Assembly (NCBI GenBank): GCA_963277665.1
Contig: OY728130.1
Location: 1,364,298,393-1,364,362,392, forward strand
Direction of reading: 5' to 3'
DNA from: Viscum album
Taxonomy: Eukaryota > Streptophyta > Magnoliopsida > Santalales > Viscaceae
DNA length: 64,000 bases
Below, in pieces: positions 45,165-55,533 of the stretch. A model generated the notes under the pieces. It searched no databases. It was not told where the DNA came from and saw only the letters and a list, made by a program, of their open reading frames with translations. The translations under genes and the position numbers were made by a program. Every line of letters starts with the position of its first letter. Position 1 is the first letter of the stretch.

Positions 45165-48100
45165 CATAAGTCTTCATTTGATGTATAGCATCCTGAGCCT
45201 TATCAGCAGTTACTTGAAGCTCGTGAACTTGACCAGCTTCACTCTTTTCAGCTTGCTGAAGTGCCTTCTTAGCATCTGCGATGGCTTTCATGCCATTCAT
45301 ATGAGTTTCATCCAATGATTTATTAAGCTGATCAAGTTCCCCAGTAACAGCATCTAACTATTGCTGGAGTTGCACCTGATGGACGACCTTTTCATTGATT
45401 TTTTGCTTCAGATCCTTCATCTTGGAAGCATAATCAGCTTTAGCTTGGGATACCGCAGCCTCAAATTCGCCTATGTTGACTAAAAATTTCACTCTGGTCA
45501 AATCTTCGCGACTTTTCTGCGCTTGCTCCCTCCTGAAAATGATCTGTTTCACCGAGGCAAGGATCTTTTCATACCCAAAACCACCAAGTCGCAGTATAAC
45601 AAATTGGGATGATAATCGAGGAATTTTCAATAGTAGCTCTTCTAAAGGTGCCCCAGATATAATGTTTCACATGTTGTTCTATGCCTTACGTCATGAAAAG
45701 ATGAACGCTTTAAGCATCTCTGGATCTGATTCAACATCATCATTGGAGGGGGTATGTAATCTGGAATTAACGCTCTTAAAGAAGTGCCTTGTCCTGCTCT
45801 TTCCCCCCTGACTTGTGCTTCTTCACTTTCAATTCCCGTTGGGGCAGAGGCTGAGGCCTCATCTCCGGATCTAGCCATTACAGTTGATGGCCCTGCATGA
45901 TTAATTGAAATATTTAGTTAGCGTCAAAGGATTACAAAATAATGGATTGTCTTCCAAATAAATTAAAATCACAAATATTGTTATCCCTTACCCAAGGGTG
46001 GTTCAACAACCTGAAAAGACTTCTCCCCATCATTCCCGGTCTCAACAGGATTTTCAAGATGGGTCTCAGGAGGGTTTATTGGGTTTAGCTCTACTTGATC
46101 TAATGTTTCTGCAATGGTAGGGTTGACATCAATGTCCACACCCTCTTCAGGAATTGGCAGTTCAGCGGCTTCTACAGAAGAAACTGCATATTGTTTTCCG
46201 TCATGGTTAGAAGTATAAATTTTTAAAAAAAAATTGGGCAAAGGGTAGCACTCACGCCCAAGGTCTTCTAAATCACATGACAACTTAGCATGATCATAAA
46301 ATTCTTCAAAATTCATTCCTTGATTCATCATTTCATCCAATGATACTTCAAAATCCTAATTAGTCTCACCAGTGGGAGCATTTGCTACATCTTCTTGCCG
46401 ACTTATGTCCTGCAACCCCTGACCCTGGACAACATCTTCAGCAGTAGGAGGTATACTGGGAATGGATGGTAGCTCTTCTCTAGAAGCAACCAAGTCAGAT
46501 TGGGTCTGTGATTGTTCTACAGCACCCTCCACGGCCTTTGAAGGAGGGTCAGTCCCTTCCCTCAAGGGGGAAATTGAAGAAGCCCCTGAAATCCTCAGAA
46601 ATATGAGTAACCATATGATTATGGGTATAAGCTCATGATTGTTTGAAGGACTTACAGCTGCTAATGAAACATTTAGCTATGGATTTCCTCCTTTATTGCC
46701 TTGGATTCTTTTGTTTTTTCGGAGTATCAGTAGTCTCCCTTATTGGAACTTGGATTGGAGAATGGAAGGCTATGTCCAGCGCCTCATTCATGGCATGCTG
46801 GCCTGGAGATATCTTGCCTGGTTCGTGAGGAGAATCAGCAGCAGCCCCGATAGCAGTACCACCAGGGCTATACTGTGGCGAAGGAACCCCAGTTCCTTTC
46901 TTTGCAAGCTACATGATGAAGAAAATAACTTCCTTAAGTAACAAAGCTTCAACTGAAATCAAGTTGCAAATAAAAAATAAGGAAAGAAAACTTACATCTT
47001 CAGGAGCCACGTACTCTTGCCATTCCTCATCTCCAGAACCACCATCCCCCTCAGTGGCGCCACGATCAATCATTTCCTTCACCCACCTGGTGATAGGAAC
47101 CGAGTCATCAGTGGCATATATGAGCATTTCCAGCTCTCTAATGTAAGCTCGCAATTCATTGGTGTTATCTCCGTATTGAAGATTTTTAGAAGCTACAAGA
47201 TTTCCTATTCCAGGAAGTTGTAGGCCTTCACACAAATCCAGCCAGGCGGTCTCAGTACCACAGTATAAGCTCTGCCATAGCTGAACAGCCTCTGGTCTTA
47301 GATATAAAGGTTGTGAGGAAGGTCCTACAATTTTTTTTTTAATTTCATCCCAACTCCTGCAACTACAGATAAAGAATAAGAAAGTAAGACTTATTACTTT
47401 ATAAAGTAGTAGTGATTGAAATTACTACAATGAAATAACTCACCAAGAGTTGATGGAGTAGGTCTTTTAATTCTGGTCGGAGGATTATATTGGGAACGAA
47501 ACCACTTTGCTGCCGGTTGTGCCTCATCATCCCCATCATGATAATCTGATGAATCAGTTCTAGAAGAGGAGTCTGTTGAACCTATTTCAGGTGGAGAAGC
47601 GTCACCTTCATGAGGAAGGGTTTCTTTCTCTACAGTCCTCTTCCTCTTTCCTACTTGATATACTGGGTGATTCAATATCCCTTTGGGGTATGATGTTATC
47701 CAGTGTTCGGCATAAAATGTAGTCAAATTATGTGCCTATTTTTCAACTGGTAGATCATATACTGCCCCAGTCTTCTCTCTTGATGTCAGCAACCATAGTT
47801 GTCGAGCAACCATCGGATGTTGCTCTAACCTGAAATGTACCGGAGGGGATACAACACTCAATTTCAAACATTTGAATTGGCGTGCAAATCTATATGGAGC
47901 ATAGGCCTCACATATGATTTCTCCATCAATCCTGGCTACTAACACGCCATCCCTGCAAGCTAGCATGTATGCCCTCAAATCCAAATGGGTTGTCCCATCA
48001 TCAACAAACCGCCCGGATGGCGGACTTCCATAGGGAAATAAGTTGAATTCCTTAAACATTCTCAGCCTTACTTTCATGTCATAACCATTAACATCTAATG

Positions 48101-49511
48101 GATCAATTCCAGAGAATGCTTGCACTGACGGTCTGAAAGAGCTTCTAGGAATTTGTAATCCATTCTGTACATTGTAAGTCCTGAAGTGAGTGGCGATCCA
48201 TCCCCACAAAACCTGGAATGGTCCCACTATTCTTAAAGGATATTTACCCTGGAAGACATGAAGTAAACTCCTATGAATATTTGCTAAAATGGGGGTAGCT
48301 AACCCAACCATTTTTTCCTCAGCCAACTTTGTCGCAATGAAGAAGGTCACTGGCCTAACGCCTCCCTTCGAATCCATGACCGGTAAGAGATAAACACTGA
48401 GCCACATTGCCAAGAAACCCGCCAGATGAGTTTTCTTTGGAATTCTTTGATTCACTTTATATCCCCACTTTTCAAACTCTCCTGCTTCTAGAGTTGTCCA
48501 AAATGTGCCAGGAGCTCCTCTCTTCTCAGGTTTTGGACAAGTGGTAGGACGTCTGGGCCTGGTATCCTTGGATTTATTTTTCTTGGATCCTTTTTCTTTT
48601 GGATCCATCCCTTTCTTCTCAGTAAGAAACACATTCATCCATTCTTCTGGATGAATATCTTTTCTAAAATGAGTTAATGAGGTCTCTGAACTCTTGAGCC
48701 TGTGGAAGATTTTAAATAATTCTCGAGCTAAAGCAGGATTCTTCTCTGAATAATTCCAAGTCACCTTGGGAGGAATGAATTCATCATACATATCCCCCAA
48801 AATTGGAGCCCCTGAAATATTGTGGACATCCCACAAACTGATACCTACTTCTCCATGAGTCAAATGGAAAGAATTAGTTTCTAGGCTCCAGTGGCTGAGT
48901 ATCTCTGGCACGAAGTTATCATGTCTGTAAACATATGTTTTCCCAACCCAGACAGCCTCATATATTGCAGCTCTCTTCAGGTCCTCGATAAACTCTGCGC
49001 AAGTCTGTCGCACCCAGTATGCCCACATCCAAGTTGGCTTCACACCTCCCCCAGGACGGAAATCCCAACTTTTATTCCAGCCTTTGGATTGATCCATCTG
49101 AGCATTTCAGAAGATTGAAGGATGACAATGTGGTTGAAGCTCAGGTGTATGATTTTTCAGATCTGGTGTGCAAGGGTTATGATGAATCACATAAGCCTTC
49201 TCCATTGTTCCAGCAGTTTGAAATACTCCTCCACCTGAGATATTTGCTGAAGCAATGTTGGCATAATTCTGAAACAATGAAGATGGAAGATAATTATTTA
49301 CTTCTGGAATAATGACTTCTTGTAGATGACCATGTACATACAAAGGTAGATAAGTGAAATGAGGAAAATTGCGATGATATTTATTCAGATACTTAGCCAA
49401 ATCTGGAAGAGTACTCTCTTTGATAGTGTAGTAATCAGGGCCAATGATGTTCATCATATCATCTATCTTCTTGCTAGCCAGTTCATCAATTAATCCAGGT
49501 TTAAGAGCCAT
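45165..49511 (-). pseudogene. Antisense plant mobile domain (PMD) gene inside the retroelement
   Basis: On the minus strand, opposite to gag-protease. Exon 1 (49,511-47,444) is one frame broken by a TGA at 49,107 and a TAG at 47,736. Its middle has PMD hallmarks: 'ILSHWSLETNSFHL', 'GEVGISLWDVHNISGAPI' and 'HLAGFLAMWLSVYLLP' (helix-rich, transposon-linked domain also found in MAIN/MAIL1). Further exons with GT-AG borders follow: about 47,362-46,996, 46,908-46,650, 46,588-46,256, 46,165-45,992 and 45,890 onward. These encode acidic, Pro/Ser-rich sequence and a C-terminal coiled coil (45,630-45,170). Additional stops (46,356, 45,358 and others) and a one-base error in a 10-T run (47,331-47,340) disable it. 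Known PMD roles include silencing; function here unknown. The exon model beyond exon 2 is tentative. Confidence 0.75.
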
Positions 49512-49813
49512 TAATTCTGCACAAAGAGTTGAATAAATTAATTTATAAATGAATTAATTTTTCACAAACTTTTTTAAAGAAATCAAAAAAATGGCTAAGG
49601 CATTAAGGCGCGCAAGTATGGAGATGTCGCGCAAGTGTTACATGTGCCGCGCAGGTTTCTCTCGCGCATGTATCACCGCGCAAGCTCTATTACCTTTACA
49701 GTAGCGAGACAGCGAGGGAATAGTGGAAAAAGAGACTTGTGCGGCGAGGAATACTTGCGCGGCGAGAGCTCGAGAAATTCGGGATCAGATGCTACACACG
49801 GCCAAAATCCATG

Positions 49814-49821
49814 TATTTATA
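49814..49821 (-). promoter_or_regulatory. TATA box of the antisense PMD gene
   Basis: Minus strand: GGCCTATAAATACATGG. It is about 300 bp upstream of the PMD ATG at 49,511 and 430 bp from the outward-facing LTR-C TATA box, giving a head-to-head arrangement. The identical arrangement is kept between LTR-A and LTR-B. Confidence 0.6.
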
Positions 49822-49982
49822 GGCCAAGAGGCCTATCTACACGCCGTACCCAGTGCGCTCAAGGCCTGCGCGGAGAGAACTTGCGCGCCGCCCTCTATGC
49901 CTTGAAGACCTGCGCGCCCCTTTTCCTTTGGATGGATTCGATTTCCTCAGAGTCAAATCCTCATTTCACCTCGGATCCAACT

Positions 49983-49997
49983 CTGAGGGGGGACTTT
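49983..49997 (+). other. Polypurine tract before LTR-C
   Basis: CTGAGGGGGGACTTT adjoining TGTTGACG, identical to the tract before LTR-B. Confidence 0.75.
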
Positions 49998-50128
49998 TGT
50001 TGACGCTCCTTTCTTCACAAAATCTAAAGATCGGAAAAGGGGAATATCTGAGCTCAAAGTGATTCAACCTTTGAAGAAAACATCAAAAATCAACAAAGGC
50101 ATGAACAAAGGATCAAAAGCAACTGCAC

Positions 50129-50622
50129 CGCGCAAGTTATATCACTATCGCGCAAGTACACTTGCGCGACGCCCTTGGTCGCGCAAGTGACTTGCGTGAC
50201 CTAAGTGATAACCGCCCGGTAACCGCCCGAGGTCTTCTCTTGCCTATAAATAGACTCTGTGGGCCCCCCATTCGAGAGGATCTTTTTCCAGAAACTCGGA
50301 TTGAAGCTCATGATGCCCAAGTCTCTTCTCAAAGCTTCCAGAACACTTATAAAGGTAATTTCTTACCTAGAGCGGAAGATTTAAAGAGAAGAATGAAGGC
50401 CTAAGTGTTGAAACTCATCAACACTTGCGCGTCACCTAATTCCTTCAATAATACTTGAGCGTCCCTTTTCTGGAAGAACCTCAAGAGGATTCTAAAGGGA
50501 TTTATAAAGAGTCGCTCAAATATTCTAATGATGGTTGAGAATCACGCAAGTACCCCTCATGTCGCGCAATTATACTTGCGCGCCGCCGCAATACTTGTGC
50601 GCCTTTCAAGACTTGTGCGCCC
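50129..50622. repeat. CGCGCAAG motif cluster in LTR-C
   Basis: Same layout as in A and B; some copies changed to CTTGTGCG or CTTGCGTG, i.e. C-to-T changes at CpG. Confidence 0.75.
50245..50253 (+). promoter_or_regulatory. TATA box, LTR-C (reads outward)
   Basis: TATAAATAG, 247 bp into LTR-C. It would drive transcription into the flanking DNA to the right. Confidence 0.7.
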
Positions 50623-50864
50623 CTACCTTTTTGGGTGCCTATCTTGCCCATTTTACCCCTCTTAAGCCATCACACCTTTCCTTTTCAAGATTCAGTCTTC
50701 AAGACACTCTTCAAAGCCATTTATGGCATGATTTCTTGATTTGACTTCCTTATCTGAATGAAATTCTGTGGAATATCTCTCAAAACCTAGTGATTTAAAT
50801 ATCATTATGTCACTAAATATGGAGAGTTCATTCATTAAACCTCATCCTTTAAGATGATAGAATC

Positions 50865-51285
50865 CTTAACTTGGGTCTCCTTTTTAGGAATAATCCCCAG
50901 TTATAAGTCCTTTAACTTGGGCATCTTCCTCAGGAGTAAGTCCCAAATTCTTAAAGTTCCCAAAATTGGGCATCCTCCTCAGGAGTAAGCCCCAAACCTT
51001 AATCCCTAACCTGGGTCTCCTTTTCAGGAATAATACCCAGTCATAATCATGGGCTTCTTTTCAGAAGTAAGCTCCAAGTCCCCTAACCTGGGTCTCCTTT
51101 TCAGGAATAAGTCCCCGTCATAATCTTGGGTTTCCTTTTAAGGAGTAAGCCCCAAGTCCCCTAATTTCTCTTTAACCAGTCCTAATTTACGTTCGATCTA
51201 GGATTCCTTCTTAGGAGTAAAACCCAGTTATCAATCCTCTCCTAATTTGGGTTTCCTCTTCAGGAATAATTCCCAAGTTAGAGTA
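50865..51285 (+). repeat. Hairpin-forming tandem array in LTR-C
   Basis: Shorter version of the array in LTR-A and LTR-B, with fewer units. Confidence 0.75.
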
Positions 51286-52168
51286 TTCAAATCTCCATGA
51301 AGCACATATACCTTTATGGACACTATTCCTGGATTTTCTCCCTAAAGTAAATCCTATGGGCAGTCATACATACATAAGACCCAAACCATTTCTTATGATT
51401 GCATCTTTCATGGAACAATTGTCTAAATTTTACTAATACCACTTTTTTCTCACACCGAGCATGACTCACGTGAGCTTAGAGTGTAAAAGTAATTGTGACA
51501 TCCTACTTTGAGCCATCAATCATAAACATCATACCCTTATTCGAACTACGTGGGTTCTGATTCCTTTTTCAAGACAAAGGATACGTAGGTAGCCCATCTA
51601 TGGGTTCGATCCCAAATCTGAAGTAATTCATTGTCCTTCTGAATGATGATAAACTTCAAGTGCCCCGCTGAGTGGCTTTAAAACCAGCCTGGTCATCATA
51701 ATGACCAAGAGACTTTTATATAAATGTTTTGAAGGATACCATTGACCAAGAATCTCTAAATAGATACAGATGATTCTCTATTGATGAAGAACCTAGAATA
51801 CATATAAAAGATTCTCTAAATTTCTTACATATTTAATCATTGATTGTTAAACTGAAGGAAGGCTCATTTTATATTTGGTAATGTAATAAGGATTCACGAA
51901 CATAACTTAAATCTATAAAGAGAGTCCCAGAGTAGACAATAATTCCCCTCAAAAAGGTGTGATGAGTCCGACCTCCCATCCTCTCGACCAATGCAAATTC
52001 CTATGCCTCATTAGCTCACAAGCTAATGAGCGCCTACCTTTGGAAAGTAGGTCCAAACGGATGTGGAATCATTGGATGTTTCCGGTTCTACGAACAAACC
52101 CGTTAGAAACCGATCGGAACGTTTGAATCTCCCATCCAGGAGGTCATCCCCGGATTCCGTGTGAAACA

Positions 52169-52173
52169 GATAA
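52169..52173. other. Right target-site duplication of the three-LTR element
   Basis: GATAA, against GATAT on the left; one mismatch. Confidence 0.6.
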
Positions 52174-52350
52174 ATACTTACTTGATTTCAGTGTAATATA
52201 ATAATTGGTCATTCCATGAACAATTTATACTTCATCTCTTATTTAAAGAAATGAAGTTAAATTTTTCATTCGTGAAGTGTGAGTAGATCATTCGATAGAA
52301 TGATAGGTCATCCCCTGTGTCTCAAATATAAGGCCAGAAAAAGTTATTAA
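52174..52350. other. Flanking DNA, no gene seen
   Basis: AT-rich sequence between LTR-C and CACTA-2. It should have been contiguous with 19,411 before the retroelement inserted; I see no coding signal. Confidence 0.4.
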
Positions 52351-52600
52351 CACTACTGGAAATCATACTTTTCTGAACACTTTTATACCAACAGTTCAAA
52401 AGAACCATTGCTATAGGTGATCTTTACCAACAGTTTTTATAAACTATTAGTAAAGATGGATTTCGATGGAGTATTACCAATGGTTTGCATAAACTGTTGG
52501 TAAAGATGGATTTCAAGGGAGTTTTTACAATGTTTTCATCAAAACGTTGGGAAAAAATTGATTTTCCAATGGTTTTTAATAACCGTTCGAAAAAAGATTC
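52351..52600. repeat. Left end and subterminal inverted motifs of CACTA-2
   Basis: After the CACTACTGGAAA terminus, units reading TTACCAACAGTTT...AAACTGTTGGTAAAG occur at about 52,387-52,406, 52,427-52,459, 52,473-52,506 and in weaker form to 52,590. Each can fold back on itself, like the palindromes of CACTA-1 but with a different core. Confidence 0.7.
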
Positions 52601-52629
52601 CCGAAATTCGACAAAAATAGGTGACCCCC

Positions 52630-55530
52630 CCTCAATTCCAGAAGCATTGCGAGGCTCTCCCAGAAGCGATTCCCAACTCCCAGAAGCCCTTGAGAAGCCC
52701 CATCACAGGTGCACCTCTTCCATCGAATCAGTTTCCAAGTTAAAATCCCTCCACCTCTTCTCAAGGATATCCTTCCACCTCTTCTCAAGTATATCCTTCT
52801 ATTATCAAGGAAATATTTATTCCCTATTTCTGGGGTTTTTGGAAAATTTTATGATTCACTACTCCACGAATCGTGTACTCAAATAACTAAATCCACAAAT
52901 TGTGTACTAGAATCACTACATCGGTGTACACATTGTCCAATTAATGTTTTCATTACACATATACATTTATAAGGGCATGGTGTTTCTTTCTTGTGTTCTT
53001 ATTTTAAAGATTCATAGTTATTTTTAATCTCAATGCTTCAAATATTACAGCTTCATGTATATGAACTCATAAGAAATTTTTTATAATATTTATTCATTGT
53101 ATTTCATGAAAATAACTTCTTTCATTAAGATCATGTCAAAAATGAAGATCTTATTCATCTTAATTTTTTTACACTATGTGTATTACATAACAATTATGTA
53201 TCATGTTTCTATAAAAATCTATATATATATATATATATAATGACACACTGTTCACTTATTCTTTGTACAATAGAACATATGGAGTATCTTGCTGAACTTT
53301 TCAAAATTGTATGTGGTTCCTAATTATTCTTCATAGAAGAAATAATAAATACTTAACCATACAATCCAATTTTCATTATGAATAAAGTATCTAGAAAGGG
53401 AACTCTCGGTGGGACCTCTCCTTTTCCCATGTAGTACTTCTTCCTTCTTCATGAAACAAATTCACATAATTTCAAATTCACAATATTAATGAATATTAGT
53501 TTTCCTAATATAACCATTAATCATTCATCCTTGAAAAACATACATGAGTTATTCAATCACCTTTTTAAAACACAATGACCATTTTCACGGATTTGGGGTT
53601 CCTCAAAATTCTTGGGAAAATCAGAAAAATGCATGTATTGAATCATGTTTCTCATATGGTTTCAGCGATACAAGTTCATCTCGAAAATCATGACTGCGTG
53701 GTTCAAATATCAAGAGGACCATGGGATTATTATTCTTCACACAAATGAAGTTGTTTTTTGCAACTATGTGTTTTTGTTTTCACTTTTGATTTGGACGAAA
53801 GGGGAGATTTGTGGTCATTAATCATGGTTGTGGGTGGTCATTTAGGATGTAAGATAGTATGACTTCATTTTACTTGATATATCCAATATTATTATTGATT
53901 AATTTTCAATTTGATTATCTTTGACAAGTGATGTTGTTTAATAAGTTTTTATTAATGGTTGCAATAATAACGATATGGTATAAGGGTTCACATGGTGTGT
54001 ATAACGTTTTACATGGTGTCTACGATAATCTAGTATCCAGGGAATTTACAGGGGAATTTACACACAGTACATGACTTGGTTAGCCATGTAAATATACATG
54101 GACAATCCCTTATGGTGAAAAGTATGTTTGGACAAATGGTGTGCTGAAAATGTCCCATTTACACATGGATTTGTTTCATGGGTATGCCCACATGATGTGT
54201 TGGCCATACTATAGAGTGGGTAGTAATTAGCTCAGTCAAAACACTTTCATCACTGAAATTCATGACTACATGGTTAAATGGAATAACCCATGTTGTAATG
54301 ACATGCCTAACATTGTTTCTAACTCACCTCACCTAAAAATAAATAAGAACACTGGTTAAATGCATGAATTCATCCTAAACGTACATTATAACCTTGGTTA
54401 AATGGAAAAAATCATCCTCGCTCTGAAATTCTATACACATTTGGGGAAAAAACAATCATTCACGAACATCACTGTAATGTATAGGCTTATCACAAAACAC
54501 ATATCCCTTAAATGTCATTAAATTATAGTAGGCACTGAATTAAAGTTGTCATGTTTACAGGTGGAATCTTTGTAGATTTAGATAATATATTCTATGAAAA
54601 ACAGAGTGGAACACCATTCAGTGTTTCGAGGTCCACCCAGGACAACCCCCCTCCTTCCTAGACCCTAGACAGCCCCCCCCCTCCTCCCTGGACCCCGGAC
54701 ACCCCCCCCCCCCACCATCCATCCTGGACCCTGGACAACCCCCTACTTCTTGGACCTCTGACAGCCCCCCACACACCTTTTTGGACCTAGGACAGCCCCC
54801 TCCTTCCTGGAACCTGGACAGCCCCCCCCCCACTCTCCTCCCTGGACCTTCTACAGCACACCACCCTCTTCCCTGGACCCCAGACATCCCAAAAATCATT
54901 ATTTGTATGTGAGATAAAACACAATAGAACATAAAGGTCCCTCTCAAATGAGTGGCCATATGGGTTCGGGTCCCTAATGAGTGGAAACCTGGTGTGGGAC
55001 TTCAAAATTCATGGATATCCTTTTTATAGGTGTTTCTAATCAAATCCATACCCATAACCATTGAAGGTCCCTCTACAAAATCAATTGGGACAAGATTCAA
55101 TGAATACACCACACCAAACTATGATCTATGGACCCAAACCTAGGATCCTTTAATCCATGGTTATGGTGAAACTTGATGAGGCCATAACTACTTTTGATGT
55201 GATCCTCATTCTACTCCTCATCATGATCTCCCTAAAGAAGTTAAAGTATAAAACTCACGTACTCCTAAAAGGACCCTTAAGGAATATGTATTCCTTGATC
55301 CACTTCCAATATCTTACTAGGAAATACTTTAATATAGGCATTAGAAATAATGTATCTTATTTTCTTATATACACTGTATTTTGTTATATTTCATAATATG
55401 AATATCATATAGAATAATGTGTCAGTTATGCTTTTATTTAAAGTAAACAATTGTCATTTACCTAAATATTTTTATGATTGAACTTCAATATAATTGAATT
55501 TCTTGGAAATGACTTATTTCAATTTTTTAT
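52630..55530. other. Non-coding left part of CACTA-2
   Basis: Mostly AT-rich with no credible gene. It contains a (TA)n run at 53,221-53,239 and the C-rich minisatellite at 54,640-54,880. Confidence 0.5.
54640..54885. repeat. C-rich minisatellite, first site
   Basis: Seven to eight degenerate units of about 30-38 bp reading CCTCCCTGGACCC(C/T)GGACA followed by C-runs. The minus strand is G-rich with several runs of at least four G. A similar array lies at 62,575-62,725. Confidence 0.8.
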
Positions 55531-55533
55531 AGA

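Larger units (their letters stand above)
49512..49997. promoter_or_regulatory. 3' non-coding region with antisense promoter and CGCGCAAG motifs
   Basis: Between the PMD start codon and LTR-C. It holds about ten CGCGCAAG-like motifs (49,606-49,925), the antisense TATA box and the polypurine tract. Small open frames here are not credible genes. Confidence 0.65.
19412..52168 (+). mobile_element. Three-LTR, non-autonomous Ty3-type retrotransposon (Tat/Ogre-like)
   Basis: Layout: LTR-A, about 290 bp of internal remnant, LTR-B, long internal body, LTR-C. Without the nested CACTA-1 the B-to-C element is about 19.3 kb. The body has a primer-binding site, a long gag-protease frame, a repeat array, an antisense PMD gene and a polypurine tract. 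No reverse transcriptase, RNase H or integrase motifs are visible, so it would need enzymes from a helper. Great length, coding sequence upstream of the gag core and an antisense gene near the 3' end are known traits of the Tat/Ogre lineage, but lineage is normally set from reverse transcriptase, which is absent, so this is inference. One near-perfect 5-bp duplication flanks the whole unit. Confidence 0.75.
49998..52168 (+). repeat. LTR-C
   Basis: TGTTGACGCTCC to GTGTGAAACA, 2,171 bp. It lacks some array units found in A and B. After it the sequence departs from the primer-site context of A and B, so it is the outer right end. Confidence 0.9.

Noticed and set aside
49635..50404. Several frames of 60-120 codons in the 3' region and LTR-C, repeated in LTR-A and LTR-B
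   Set aside because: They follow the CGCGCAAG repeats and LTR leader; no start context or domain, and not conserved in frame between the LTRs.
54618..54959. Gly-rich minus-strand frame
   Set aside because: Produced by the C-rich minisatellite read on the other strand; same for 62,486-62,763.
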